64,000 nt of DNA from Lates calcarifer. Taxonomy: Eukaryota > Chordata > Actinopteri > Centropomidae. The stretch spans positions 1,668,008 to 1,732,007 of the forward strand of contig NC_066844.1 in assembly GCF_001640805.2 (NCBI RefSeq), read 5' to 3'. Shown here piece after piece: positions 24,401 through 35,998 of the stretch; the first letter of the stretch is position 1; each line of letters begins with the position of its first letter. The notes under the pieces were generated by a model. The model had not been told where the DNA came from. It saw nothing but the letters and a program-made list of their open reading frames with translations, and did no database searches. The translations under genes and the position numbers were made by a program.

Positions 24401-27400
24401 GGGTCCTCCAGCAGTGGGGGTCGCTGCAGGACTCTTTCCACTGCAGCCTTGTAGTTGTTGAGGAATGAGATGTTTTCAGCTCTCAGCTCGTCCTCTGTGG
24501 CTCTGACTGTGTGTGAAAGAGTTGCTATCTCTCTACTCAGAGCCTCCATCTTCTCCTCCATCATCTGACTCTTCTGCTCCTCTTCCTCCCTCAGTGCAGC
24601 CATCCTGGCCTCCTCTTCCTCTTCTAGAAACTGGTGAAGCTTCTTAAACTGCTCCTTGATCTGCCTCTCTGTGCGCTGAGCCTGGACTTTAACATGTTCT
24701 GCTGTTCGATCAAACTTCACTTTAACTTTTTCTAAACCCTTTAACTTTTCCTTTAAGAACTTCAGAGTTTGCAGAAGTTGCTTCCTGTGTTGTCGTGCAG
24801 CTTCATCGATGGGTTTGAATCGGTGGTTGGCGTGATTTTCTGAGTCTCTGCAGACGATGCACACCGGCTCCTGATGGTCCAGACAGAAGAGTTTGAGTTT
24901 CTCAGAGTGCAGACTGCAGAGATCCTCTGACGACCCTGGATCTCTCTCCTCTACGAAGGCCTCACACAGGTTCTTTAAGACCCGGTTTAAAGGCGGATCT
25001 TCCTTTGACGATCTCCTCTTGCAGATCGGACACTCTCGCATTAGCTTCTCTCTCCACCAGCTCTTCACACAGTCTTTACAGAAGCTGTGGCTGCACGACA
25101 GAACAACAGGATCTCTGAAGACGTCGTGACAGACCAGGCAGCAGAGATCCTGCTGTGATCTGAAGGCCATTTAGAGAAGCTGAAAACACAGCAGGAAGTA
25201 CAGTCAGTCATGGCCCCTCCCTCTCCTCTACTACTGATTACTAGGGGTGTAACGATGCACCGTGATTCAGAAAACATGACGATATGCAATCAACTCTGAA
25301 ATACTCACTATACACACACAGGTAGCCTAGCAACATAATAAGGCTACAAACAATTAATACAACATTTTAAAAGACTGTAGTTACACTGGTACTCGCTCAT
25401 TCGAAAAGAATTGTTGTAATAAATGAAAATGTAATTGTCTCCTAAAATTTAAGACAACCCCCCCCCATTTTAAAGTAGTAGTAGTAGTAGTAGTCTGCAG
25501 AGTAAAACAATAACTGCAAGAAAGATTTTTTTACATTTTAACAGGAAGGAAAACCCTGTAAGAAACGTTTATTTTTGCAGTTTACACTAAAAAGGAATTT
25601 ACAAGAAGATCTTAGTTTGTTTTCATTCTCTCCTCCTTAAATTTATCCTGTATCGAGTAATGAGCCAAGTCGTGAGTTACCACTATCTAAATTCACTTTG
25701 ATTTGAAGTGGTGGTTTTTTGTCTGACTCACCTTCAGCGTGGAGAATCAGCAGGTTGTTGTAGCTGGACTCGCTCAGAGGAAGTTGTCAGTTTGGTCTGA
25801 AGGTGAATCTGATTCTCTCAGTCTGTGCGTCTCTGTTTTAGTGATGAGGGACAACAAAGTGTGTCCTGCTTTGTTTCAGGTGAGTCAGGTGAGGGGCGGA
25901 GCTTTGTCAGACCTCCTCTGATAAATGTGATGAATATTGATTCATAGCAGGAGATGTAGACTGATAGTGTTCCTTGGATGACTGTGGCCAAACAGACCTG
26001 CAATTTTATCTGAAATTCTTCTGATCTTATCTCAACTTTCAGTTTCCCCTGACTGACGTTTCTCAAAGACATTTCAGACAGTGGAAATATCAGGCTTTGT
26101 TTATCCACATCATCTGTATATCTGTAGACAACAGTCACGAGAGTGTGTTTCATAAGTCAGGCTTCATATGATAATTATGACAAAATACACTTAATGCCTT
26201 TTATTAAATCCTCTAAAAGTCCTCACTACATACAGTTTACGGGTCTGGACCATGACCCACAAATAGGCACATTTATGATGGACAAACCTACATGTGCTAA
26301 AAATCTGAATTTCACCTGAGTTCACAGATATAACACAAACACACTAATGTCCATACAAACATGTTTTATTGTCCCTGCTGCTCTGATGCCAAACGACTTT
26401 TTCTTTTCTCTTCAGACTCCTCTCATCATTTACCTCTTTCACTTTGTGGTGGACTATGCTGAGATAACATTCATGGTGAGTGAGTATGAAAGCCAGTCGA
26501 CATTTCTTGACTTCTACCTCCAGTAGTTTGAGAAGAATATCTGGTTGTTGTTTGTTGCTTATTCTTTGTGGTTATGTCTTTTCAGTTGGCGGATGTGATC
26601 ACTGCCGTGGCGCTCTACCTGGCAGTGAAAGACTACAACAAACAAGTGGTAAGAAAAAAGAAAAATGTGCAGATAAGATAATAAAAACAAGACTGAGGAT
26701 AAACTCAGTATACACAAATATTATTTATTACCAAAGTGGATTAAACATTGATTGATGTGTAGTTTTTTTCCTCACAAACACAGATAAAACACAGATTTAT
26801 AATCAAGAATTGTGTGTGTGTTATTTTGGGTTTTGTATCGTAGTTTTGGGTGTATTGTGTTTCTTTATTTCATGTGCTGTTGATGCTGTTTCAGTTCAGA
26901 AAGCAGAAGTTTGCTTTGGAGGCAGACCGCTACCCCCTCGACTGTCTGGAGCTCATCAGAAGCCCCAAAGAAATGTACTACATCCCTCTGAAAGTGGCCA
27001 TGTTGTAAGTACCAAACAGCTGCAATATTCCTATAAAAACCTGCAGACGTTTATGATGATACAGTGATTCTGGGATTTAATTAACCTACAATAACTCTGT
27101 GCATGTCATTCTCTCTTTATTGTGTTATGTGAGGACAGTTGAAAAGTCTATCAGCTATTTGCAACAGTTTACACTTTATGACTAATATTCGCTTAAAAAA
27201 AAGATGCAAATCAATTAAAACTAATTGAATTACAATTAATCATGCATCATCCTCCTTTTCCTCACAGTTACCTGTTGAACCCGTTCACCATCCTGTCCTG
27301 TGTCGCCAAGTCAACCTGCGGTCTGAACAACGCCGTGATCGCCCTCTTCATCCTCTCTACGATAAAGGGTAATAACCGGATTTAATCGACAGAGACGACA

Positions 27401-29554
27401 CGGTTGTTCTGTCTGAATGTCACTGTTTGATTATTGGATTAGATTTGAGTTAATTGTGTGTTTGTGTTGCAGGAAATGTTTTGCTCAGTGCCATATTTCT
27501 CTCCTTGGCCACGTATCAGTCCATCTATCCTCTCACTCTGTGCGCTCCAGCTCTGCTCTATCTGATGCAGGTAAGTTCTGCATGAGTGGAAACATGGATG
27601 TTAAATTAAAAACCCCTGCTGTGTCTGTTCCTTTATCACATTTCCCTGCCTCTGTTTCTCCAGCGACAGTACATCCCTGTGAACTTTCGGCGGGCCAGTT
27701 TCTGGTGGTTCATCGTGCAGTACGCCTTCATGTACCTGGGCAGCCTCTTCGTCATCATCTGCCTCTCCTTCTTCCTGCTCGGCTCATGGGATTACCTGCC
27801 CTCCGTCTATGGCTTCATGTGAGTGAAGACAGATTAAAGCTGGTATTTTTTAACCTGGAACTTATTTTCCCTGTCTTTTTGTGGAACCAGAAACATCGCT
27901 ACATATCAATGCCAGACTCCATTGACGAAAACAGTAATTTTACCGAGCAGAACACAGGAGCTGCTGGAATACTACTGCCTCCATCTGTTAGTGTGTCTGT
28001 GTTACTGTGTGGTACTTTTACTCATATAAAGTATCTGATTACTTCTTCCACCACTGAAAGTCACACAATAACACAAACAGATTGAGGCAGCAGTATTCCA
28101 GCAGCTCCTGTGCTCTGCTCAGTAAAATTCCTGTTTTTGTCAATGGAGTCTGGTATTGATATAAAGTGATGTTTCTGGTTAAAGAAAAAGGGTCTTACTC
28201 TTTAATAAAAGGTCTTTCTCTGTAGGAATCTCATCTGTAAACAAAAATATGCAGCATCTAAATATTGTTGAATAGCAAAATGCTCTGAGAAGAACACAAA
28301 GTGAGTCTGTTCCCATCTGCTCCCTCTGCGATTGTGATCTCTGCCACAACGAAGTTCAGTATTTAAAAATCCTGTTCCCATCTGGCAGAGAAAATAAAGC
28401 CCTGGTGGAATTTAGGGACATTTTAATCCAAGGAAATACGATGAGGTCATGCTGCCCACATTAGAGTAAACGTATCCTGCTCCGTTTCCCGTCTCCCTCC
28501 AGCCTCTCAGTCCCGGACCTGACCCCCAACATCGGCCTCTTCTGGTATTTCTTCGCCGAGATGTTTGAACACTTCCGCCTCTTCTTCCTCTGCGTCTTCC
28601 AGATCAATGTCTTCTTCTACACCATCCCTCTGTCCATCAAACTCAAGTAAGTCTTTGTAAGCATTCGTCAAACACCGTCTGAGTTAATGTTTTCCTTTTC
28701 ACACTTAAACCTGATGTTGTCTGTGTTGCAGGGAACATCCGGTGTTTCTGATCTTCATGCAGCTGGCTGTGATCTCCATCTTTAAGTCTTACCCCACAGT
28801 GGGAGACATCGCCCTCTACCTGGCCTTCCTCCCTGTCTGGAGTCACCTGCACAGATGTGAGAACATGTTGTACATGTTGATTACACCACCTCTTCAATGG
28901 GAGTTGTGTTGTCTTTGTTTTTAGATCCTAAAAATCCCTCAGTAGACGTTAATTCATCAAGAAAATGTGCCAGAGATGCTCACAATAAAACTAAACATCA
29001 AACTCTGTCTCTTCAGTCTTGAGGAACATCTTCCTGGTGTCCTGCGTCCTGTTGGCGTGTTCGGCTCTGTTCCCGGTCCTCTGGCACCTCTGGATCTACG
29101 CCGGCAGCGCCAACTCCAACTTCTACTACGCCATAACACTGCTGTTCAATGTGGCGCAGGTAGGACGATGTGGACGGGGGGACAGAATGTACATTTTATT
29201 TATTACTTTAAAGGCATTGTTCATACAGAAAGTCGTGTCTCAGTGTATCGATTATAAAAACACTCGTGAGGTTATACACTCGGAGATAATGAACCTTTTC
29301 CTGTTGATCTCCTCGTTGGTTCTCAGTCATTTTGGGTCATTTTCTGATGCTGTCCATAAACCAGTTTTATAAGTCGTCTTAAAAAAGGTGCAGTGAGACA
29401 AAACCACTACTTTACAGTTTCCTAATTTATTTCCCCTCAGATTCTGCTGGTGTCTGATTATTTCTACGCCTTCTTGAGGAGGGAGCACCACCTCACCTAT
29501 GGTCTGTACCTGAAGAGGAAAGACGGCTCTGAGGCGACACTAGTTCTTAAATAA
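21478..29554 (+). CDS. pigu: GPI transamidase component PIG-U, 12 exons, complete
   Basis: PIG-U is a multi-pass ER membrane subunit of the GPI transamidase, which swaps the C-terminal signal peptide of proteins for a GPI anchor. Exons are 21478-21607, 22671-22735, 26416-26475, 26586-26648, 26895-27004, 27268-27368, 27473-27570, 27664-27818, 28503-28646, 28732-28856, 29017-29159 and 29441-29554. Every junction is GT-AG and in phase, giving 435 residues, the same as human. Conserved blocks seen include [67 protein letters not shown] and [18 protein letters not shown], ending EATLVLK. Hydrophobic segments run along most of the protein. Intron 2 (3.7 kb) contains a complete TRIM gene on the other strand and intron 8 a palindromic transposon. 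Confidence 0.96.
22742..22763. repeat. (AC)n microsatellite
   Basis: Eleven or so CA units immediately after the pigu exon 2 donor. Confidence 0.85.
23603..23608 (-). terminator. Candidate polyadenylation signal of the nested TRIM gene
   Basis: AATAAA on the minus strand about 160 bases past the TRIM stop codon. It would end the transcript well inside pigu intron 2. The downstream element is not strong. Confidence 0.35.
23770..25170 (-). CDS. TRIM-family E3 ubiquitin ligase (TRIM35/TRIM39-like), nested in pigu intron 2
   Basis: This single coding exon of 466 codons has the full TRIM order. The RING finger is C11-x2-C14, C26-x-H28, C31, C34, C47-P-x-C50. The B-box 2 (C85, H88, C96, C104, C107, H113, H116) is followed by a coiled coil at about 125-255 rich in K/E/Q. 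The PRY-SPRY domain runs from about 290 to the end ([53 protein letters not shown]). The RING marks it as a ubiquitin ligase; the SPRY domain should recognise an unknown target. The frame is intact. An AG acceptor (25,181-25,180) lies just before the ATG, and a matching donor at about 25,731 suggests a non-coding leader exon. It belongs to the large fish TRIM expansion, so no one-to-one human name is given. Confidence 0.93.
   Translation of the reverse strand: MAFRSQQDLCCLVCHDVFRDPVVLSCSHSFCKDCVKSWWREKLMRECPICKRRSSKEDPPLNRVLKNLCEAFVEERDPGSSEDLCSLHSEKLKLFCLDHQEPVCIVCRDSENHANHRFKPIDEAARQHRKQLLQTLKFLKEKLKGLEKVKVKFDRTAEHVKVQAQRTERQIKEQFKKLHQFLEEEEEARMAALREEEEQKSQMMEEKMEALSREIATLSHTVRATEDELRAENISFLNNYKAAVERVLQRPPLLEDPQLHSGALIDEAKHLANLSFNIWNKMKNMVSYSPVVLDPNTAGSGVILSEDLTSVRREEEQQLPDNPERFGSNRIVLGSEGFDSGTHSWDVEVGDSMYWVVGVLAESVQRKGDILSGLWRIGFNGETYSALSPPSPVAELRLKKKKLWRIRVNLDWSRGKLSFSDPDTNTHIHTFTHTFKHRLFPFIDTWDFLPVKIVPRKVSVTVDQSS
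25473..25494. repeat. (AGT)n microsatellite
   Basis: Seven TAG/AGT units next to a C-run, in pigu intron 2 and inside the inferred TRIM leader intron. Confidence 0.85.
25732..25870 (-). other. Inferred non-coding leader exon of the TRIM gene
   Basis: On the minus strand a consensus donor (GAAG|GTGAGT, exon edge 25,732) pairs with the pyrimidine-rich acceptor TGTGTTTTCAG at 25,180, nine bases before the TRIM ATG. A spliced 5' UTR exon is usual for fish TRIM genes. The upstream boundary is a guess. This would place the TRIM promoter inside pigu intron 2. Confidence 0.45.
27885..28180. mobile_element. Palindromic transposon, copy B
   Basis: This is the best-preserved copy, in pigu intron 8. 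The left end AACCAGAAACATCGCTACAT is mirrored by the right end ATAAAGTGATGTTTCTGGTT. Long arms of over 100 bases carry the shared CAGACTCCATTGAC, TTTTACYGAGCAG, GGAGCTGCTGGAATA and CTGCCTCCATCTGTTAG blocks. The single-copy centre contains GGTACTTTTACTCATATAA and CTTCTTCCACCACTG. There is no reading frame of transposase type. Sequence right of the element is also shared with copy A for about 60 bases. Confidence 0.8.
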
Positions 29555-29820
29555 AACACAAACACACACTCGCACAGTCTTTATCAGGACAGAACAAACT
29601 GCTCGAGGTCTCACTTTTCCTCAAAGCGAACAAACACAAACTGAGGAGGATTTAAAACCTCGAGCTGGTTCTCAGACACATGCAGAGAACATTTGTCTGG
29701 TACAACTTCATATGCAAACAACAGAACTACATCATACTACACAACAGACACATGCAGGATGTAGAAATCTGACTCCTGCTGTGTGAAACAGCAACTAAAC
29801 ATCCTCTTCTCCTCTGGAGC

Positions 29821-30022
29821 GCTCTTATTTTGAAGCCTTGCTCCACCTGGACCTTCAACGATTGGTGGGTGCTTTTATTTTGAAGCCTCCCTCTACCTTG
29901 CAGCCATCCTAGAAGAGTTTTATTTTGAAGTTCTGTTTATCCTGCAGCTCACTCTTGGACAGCTTTTATTTTGAAGCACCAGCTCTCATGTGGTGTCCCT
30001 GTGGAGGGCTTTTATTTTGAAG
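29821..30022 (+). repeat. Tandem minisatellite with GCTTTTATTTTGAAG core, five copies
   Basis: The core occurs at 29,821-29,835 (one change), 29,871-29,885, 29,916-29,930 (one change), 29,962-29,976 and 30,008-30,022, so the period is about 45-50 bases. The cores are nearly identical while the spacers vary, keeping traces of CTCC and CAGC. A single identical core sits at 13,520-13,534, behind psmf1. Confidence 0.8.
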
Positions 30023-31172
30023 TCAACACAAGAAAATCCTAAAAATGTGGGAAAACGTCCACTAATGTGATAATACCCAGCTCTCCCACACACATTTGTG
30101 TTGTTTCATGTTTACCTGATTATATTTGTGTTGACACTGGTACTCGTTTTGGCGGGAAAAACAAGAGGAAATCATTTTTTTAAAGGATCTTTCTGGAAGT
30201 CTACAAATGTCTTTATCTTTCCCACCACTTTCCTTTATTTCACGCTGTTTAATCATTAATTAACAAACACCAGATCGTCAGTGTTGCATCTCATCTAAAG
30301 TGAAAACCAGTCGAACCAGTCCTAACCTCATTATCGTGCATGAAACAGTAGCGCTACCTGAGACAGCGACCGCTTCATCTGCCTTTTAAACAAAGATATT
30401 TGTCTGAAAATAAGTTGTGATCCTGATCACTCGACCTCAGACAGTTTCTGTTTGTACAGAGAGCATGACGGATAAAAAAAGACCGTGAACGTGTTTTAAA
30501 CAACTGCAGTTCAGGATTTGTGGAGAGCAGAAACCAAGTTTAGGGAGCTATTTGTTAGTTTTTGTTATCACTACGTAGCTAACGTTAGCATTAGCAGCTG
30601 TTGCAAATTTATAATCAAACCTCATTCGTTTGCTCACTAAGAGCTGTGGAACTCAACATCATTGTTTTCCATCTGTTCATTTCTTCTGCTGAAGTTAGCA
30701 TGCTAACAAGCTAGCTCTGGTAGTCTCATCACTTTCCGATAGCAACTCTCTGTAGCATCCAGTCTGTCCCGGAGAAATGAGGCATTTTCTCAAGCATATT
30801 CAGAAGACATATTCTAACCTCTGGTGTTATGAAAGCAAAGATGGCTGAAGCTCTTGGCGAGCGACCATCACCGCCACCCGCCTCCGACCAGAAGCTACGT
30901 TTAGCGGCAGAGAAAGCTCACAAAAATCATTTCATCAACAGTACCCAAAAATCAAACTTGAACGCCATCGCTCTTGTTTTTCCTGTCTTTCCATTGAATC
31001 ACCTTTCGAGAACTTCATACCAAAAATAAAAAAACATGTCTGTCTGTAGTAGAAGCTGCTGCATTCAGTGCATCTGCTTCAAAATCATCCGTGAAATAAG
31101 CCTTAAACAGCCGTAGAAGTGTTGAGACAGAAATTTAAAGATTGTTTATATATAAATTTATTTTATGTTACC

Positions 31173-31434
31173 CTCAGTGACCACTTTATTAGGTATACCT
31201 CTATGATTGTAGGTAATCTGTTACAACTGTTCAGCTCTACTTTTATGTAATATGAAGTTAAAGTTGGTCTCCAGTTTATTAAAAGATGTTTCTAGTACTC
31301 CCTCAGTAAAAGATAGATAATTCACCTTTTTCACCTCTTTGACAGTGTCTAATAAGAAAATTACAGACATCAGAAAAGTCTGTTTTATGGTTATATGAGA
31401 TTGTACAGGTGTACCTAATAAAGTGATCACTGAG
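31173..31434. mobile_element. Non-autonomous Tc1-type element (MITE)
   Basis: Terminal inverted repeats at 31,173-31,200 and 31,407-31,434 match at 26 of 28 positions and contain CACTTTATTAGGTAYACCT. The ends abut TA, the Tc1/mariner target. The 206-base interior has no coding capacity. The terminal repeat is the same type as the left end of the Tc1 transposase relic at 16,738, so this is probably an internally deleted or end-derived relative. Confidence 0.8.
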
Positions 31435-32000
31435 TACATGAGATGATATGAAGTCCACAGATGAATGTTTTTCTTTGGTGATTGATTTCTTACGGCCTCT
31501 GTGTGAAAATAACAATTTTAATCAACAACAAATTTCACAAAATGCTAATTTATGGTTTGTAATTATTTACAGATCTAAAATAATTTCAACATCAGACGAG
31601 AATTATGAGCAAAAAAAGATTATTATAGATCGACTTTGATGTGAAATGAGAAACTGACTGAGTCCAGTTACGATCAGAGTCTGTTTCTTCTCCCATGCTT
31701 CTTAAACGTCTCGTCAGAAGGTCGATTTTGATACCAATGTTTGAAAATTAATTTTTGATTTATTTATTTCCTGCACTGAAAACTTTTCCTTTTTTTTAAT
31801 TTGCTTTTTTTTCTTTTAAATCTCAGAAAAAAAGAGGAGCTCTTCTGTTTTTGATACTGTAAATATGTATTAATGTGTTTTGTTACAGATATTAAAGTGC
31901 AGGGGTTGAAAGGGACGATGTTATGTTCGATGAATGAGTGAACACGTTATAAATGATGATTAATAAACTTGAGGTGTTGGGTTAGTCCTGCTGTCTGCTC

Positions 32001-33275
32001 TTAACATTTCCCTGCAGCATTTAAAATGTAAGTCACACATAAGACCAGAAACATTTCACTCAAGACAAGGGATTTTGAATTTAGAAAGAAAATCTTCCAT
32101 GAGGAGTCCAAATGATGTTTGTATGACAGTAACTGTGTGAGTTAGAGTCTGAGAAAGTGTCTCTGTGGTTTTGCGAAAACATGTGTTGTACAACAAGAGT
32201 GTGTGTGTGCAACTGCACAACAGACACGTCTGTTGCTAATGAAACCACATTCTCACCTGCAACTGCAGGGGATGCATACAGTCCAAGAGTGTGAACCACA
32301 AATGCAAAATGTACACTCAATCAGTTATAGTCAGACCTCAGACAATCATCAGGTAAAACCTGGCACACACTAAAAGATTTCTAAAATCTTAACAATTAAA
32401 GCGTGGTACAAACTAAAAGATAATCGGGTCGATTTCGGGTCGTCAGATTAACAGATTCACCACCAACAACCAGAGTTTGGACTCTCTTAAATCTCTCTTA
32501 GTGTGTGGTGTGTCTGTGTTGGTCTTCTCTCTGCACATCACACACTATAAGAACACATTATCTGTCATCATGTGTCTGGTCTCTCACTCTTCAAAAAGTA
32601 ACAATACACAAAATTAGTAAGGTGCATTACTGGAGAAAGAAATGTTTAAAGACGTTTTGGGAGATTCACTTATTCTCTGGTGAAGAGTTAGATGTTCAGA
32701 TGATTATTAATCTCATATTTATAAGTTAAATATGAAGCTACAACAGAGCAAATGTTATCTATGGGGAAATGGGGTCATGTTTCTTTTCTTTTTTTTGCTC
32801 TATTTTCTCTATTTCTATTTAGTAATATATTCAGTAGATATGGATCACTATCTCTCCAAAAGGCATGTCATTATTCAGCATTTCTAGTAGCAGTCACCTT
32901 TTCTTTAATCTGCACAATAAAAATGTGTTATAAAGAATGATATATGCAGGTGCTATAAAATTTGAAATCATATTATGAATATTCAGATTTGACTGCAACA
33001 TGTGTTTTTACATTCATCTCTGAAGTACATCACAAGTAAATGTCCATAAATCTGTTTAGAAATCAGAGGAAAAAAAAGATGCACCAGAACTTCATTTAAA
33101 ATCATCACATTTTTATGTTTTCTTCAGTATCACAGTAAGACTGATAGATGTCTGTATATGGACTTTCTGTTTACATTCGCCATGTTCTAAAGCACAATTA
33201 TTAAACAGAGCCCGCCATTTGTTATATTTACTGTGTTTTTGCTAATTTCAAATTCCAATCCACACTGGGAGCTGT
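32001..33275. other. Intergenic region between the convergent pigu and tnfsf14-like genes
   Basis: AT-rich sequence without recognisable exons. It should contain the 3' UTR of the minus-strand TNF ligand next to 33,275; no strong AATAAA on that strand stands out. Confidence 0.5.
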
Positions 33276-33880
33276 TTAGATTATGAATGCACCAAAGTAA
33301 TTCTGTGTTGGATTCTTGAAAATTTTTGAGGTGTCGCTCACTTTGACAAAAATGGTGCAGCCTTTAGTTAAGTGAAACACTCCATCCAGGCAACTGTTGG
33401 ATTGATCTAAACTCTGAACTGAGTTTTTCCATGACTTAATGAGAGTAATATCCTCTTTGTAACGAGGACCGGTGAGCATAACACTGTGGTAAAACATTGT
33501 GGTGTTTATGTACGAAATCTTGGAGTAAACATGGTAATAACCCTCTTTCTGAATGACAAGTCTCCCCCCTCTGTGGTCGATGTCATGAAGAAGAGTGTCA
33601 TCATCTATGTTCCAGTGCACAAACTCATTTTCATGGACCACAGCTGATCCACCTGTGCACAAAAAATAACACAAGGCAAAAATAATTGTTTGATTTAATT
33701 TAATGTAAAGGTATGAAATCAATCAGTTTTGTTCTGTTAAACATCTTTCCATCTCTGGAATATTAAAAACACTGAGTTGTTTTACCTCTCAGATGTGCAA
33801 ATGCTTTTGAAGACTGTGCCGAGCTTGGCTTTCCTTCCTCTCCTTCATTGGGGAGAAAAAAATAAATTAATTAATAAAAT

Positions 33881-33947
<67 letters not shown>

Positions 33948-35998
33948 TATTAATCCATGAAAGTGATGAAATTAATAATCTAAACAGAATGTACAGAGAC
34001 CTGAGATCTGTACCTGATGTGGTGTTTGAGGTCAGAGCTGAAACATCCTGTAAAGGAAGTTAAAAACACATTCTTCATTAATACAATATGCTTCATTAAT
34101 ACAGTTTGATCTAATTCTGGTGGAAAAATTATCTCTGCACATTTGTCATTTGAGCTGTTACTGGATGCTGCTGTGTTAATCAAAAATTCAGAAAATATAA
34201 AATATAAAATATAAAATATACCAAAAAAGGATTCACCTGAGAGACATACAATAGTACTGTTTCTCATAAAGTTTTTAACTCTTCTCATGAAATGATTGTG
34301 ACAATGTGATTTATTCTTGGTGGATATAGTGCATATCTTCTCAAAACAAACTTGGTAACTGGGACTCCGTATGTAATCATTGCACCTGGTCAAAGGAGAT
34401 TACTGATGTGTATAAATAGGAATAAAAAGAGGAATGTGTCTGAAAAAATTGTTCCAACTTTATGGGCAACAGTGTATTTTATAAAAATGAAATATATATA
34501 TTTTTAAATAAAATATTATTTTATGAAATAATTTTATTAAATAATACTTTATAAAGTAATAACATAACACACCAATAAACATGCATATAATACAATCATC
34601 GACTAAAATGATAAGTCAGCATTGTTTAGGTGTGAGGATTAGGGCCATAACTAACAATTATTTTAATTATTGATAAATCTGTTGATTATTATTATTAATA
34701 TTATTGTTTTTTTAACAAATAATTAATAATTGTAATTGTGATATGTGGCATCCTCTTATTGCCTGATTTATCTAGATCAATAGATTAAATCTCCAGAGGA
34801 TATTCCGTTTATATAATATATAAAATATAGAAAAGCAGAGGCTGAAGAATGAAAGCTTTAAAAAAATTGATCACAATAGTTGCAGATTAATTATCTTTCA
34901 AACAGCTAATCTTTTCAGCTCTGCCATGAATTTCACTGTGAGAAGAACATTTTATTTAATTTGTAAAAAACCTAAAAAGTGAGTTAAAATTACTTTATCA
35001 AACTACAGGGACAAGAAAAACTGTCCATGTGCTCAAGTACTGTACAAAAGTGAAGAATTCATATTTTACTTGATTATTTCCATTTTCTGCTGAAAATACA
35101 TTTTTATTAATACATTTTACGGCACTAAATTTATTTGACAGCCTGTAGGTACTGCTCATTTTGCAGACAAAGATTGTTGTATTATTACAGATAATGTAAA
35201 AATAATATCTTCTGAAATGGGACTTTCTGCACAATGAGTACTCCCACATTTGGTACCAAATGTGATTGATTGTTAATTTGTAATGATTTTGTACTATTAC
35301 TTAAGTAAAATTTTGAAAGATGGATTTTTACTTGTAAAGTTTCTACACTGTGGTATTGCTCTTTGGTGCCATTTCCTGCCGAGGCACCATTTATTAACGG
35401 TTTATAATCTGTAATTAATGGATTTATTAATGTCAATAAATCACTTACTAATGCTTTATATTATAGCAACTCATGAGGAAATGATCAATCAAGAAATACA
35501 TGAATTACAGTGTATAAGTCCTTTGTAAACACTGCCTCAGCAGAAAGTAAAACCAGTACACAGTATATTATTTAGCAATGAGCTATCCTGCTTAATGAGT
35601 ACTTTTCCTTCATGTACTTTAGGTATATTTTAATGCTAATATGTAATTTTTGAATGTGTGACTTCTACTTCTAGCAGTATTTCTACACTGGTGTTGCTGC
35701 TTTTCTTGCAGACTGACAGATGTCGAGTAAAGAAGAAAGAAAACTCCGAAAGATTCAGAGGTAAAATCTGAATAGAATAATTGGTCAAATGGACTGAGAT
35801 TAAACTGATACTCACAGGTACTTGATTGTAAAGATGATGGATGAAACAGGCCTGTATGACTGTACCACACAGGACCATGGTCACCAGTATGAACAGCAGT
35901 TTCTGTGGTACTCTGAAACTTGGCTGAACCTGGTCTGGGTTTTGGGGAACAGGTGAGTAGGTCACACGAGTCTCCAGCTCCACACCAGCTTCTTCCAT
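33276..35998 (-). CDS. tnfsf14: TNF-superfamily ligand, LIGHT/TNFSF14-like, 4 exons
   Basis: A type II membrane cytokine that should trimerise and bind TNF-receptor-family members on immune cells. Exons on the minus strand are 35998-35816, 34047-34014, 33842-33786 and 33652-33276; phases agree and give 216 residues. A 32-residue cytoplasmic tail precedes one transmembrane helix (about 33-53) and a short stalk with an NTT glycosylation site. The TNF homology domain follows (about 86-216), with AHLRG, GGRLVIQKEGYYHVYSKI, TGPRY and the terminal NYFGAFII; human LIGHT ends YFGAFMV. The usual domain disulfide seems altered: the only cysteines are C179 and C190. The 171-base intron between exons 2 and 3 holds a TA/GA microsatellite. 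FasL is the main alternative; the symbol is less sure than the family. Confidence 0.85.
33886..33947. repeat. Compound (TA)n(GA)n microsatellite
   Basis: About eighteen TA units run straight into thirteen GA units, inside the short intron between exons 2 and 3 of the TNF ligand gene. Confidence 0.9.
34641..34924. repeat. Palindromic 'ggctgcaact' type repeat, second copy
   Basis: Begins AGGGCCATAACTAACAATTA and ends with an approximate inverted edge (AATCTTTTCAGCTCTGCC). The interior carries ATTGATAAATCTGTTGATTAT, the hallmark of this fish repeat. It lies in intron 1 of the TNF ligand gene. Confidence 0.55.

Larger units (their letters stand above)
29550..32000 (+). other. Likely pigu 3' UTR and downstream flank
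   Basis: After the pigu stop come a minisatellite, fish repeat sequence around 30,580-31,020 and a Tc1-type MITE. Candidate AATAAA signals are at 29,550-29,555 (overlapping the stop, poor context), 31,025-31,030 (followed by TGTCTGTCTGT) and 31,962-31,967 (followed by a GT-rich tract). The last two are the more credible, making the 3' UTR 1.5 or 2.4 kb. No coding exon is seen; the 66-codon frame at 30,829 is not recognised. Confidence 0.4.

Noticed and set aside
29821..30022. Regularly spaced short repeats resembling a CRISPR array
   Set aside because: The cores are 15 bases, the spacers are related to each other, and the genome is a vertebrate one; it is a minisatellite.
30829..31029. 66-codon frame starting MKAKMAEALGERP
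   Set aside because: It lies in repeat-like sequence behind pigu, has no known domain, and ends in low-complexity AT-rich DNA.
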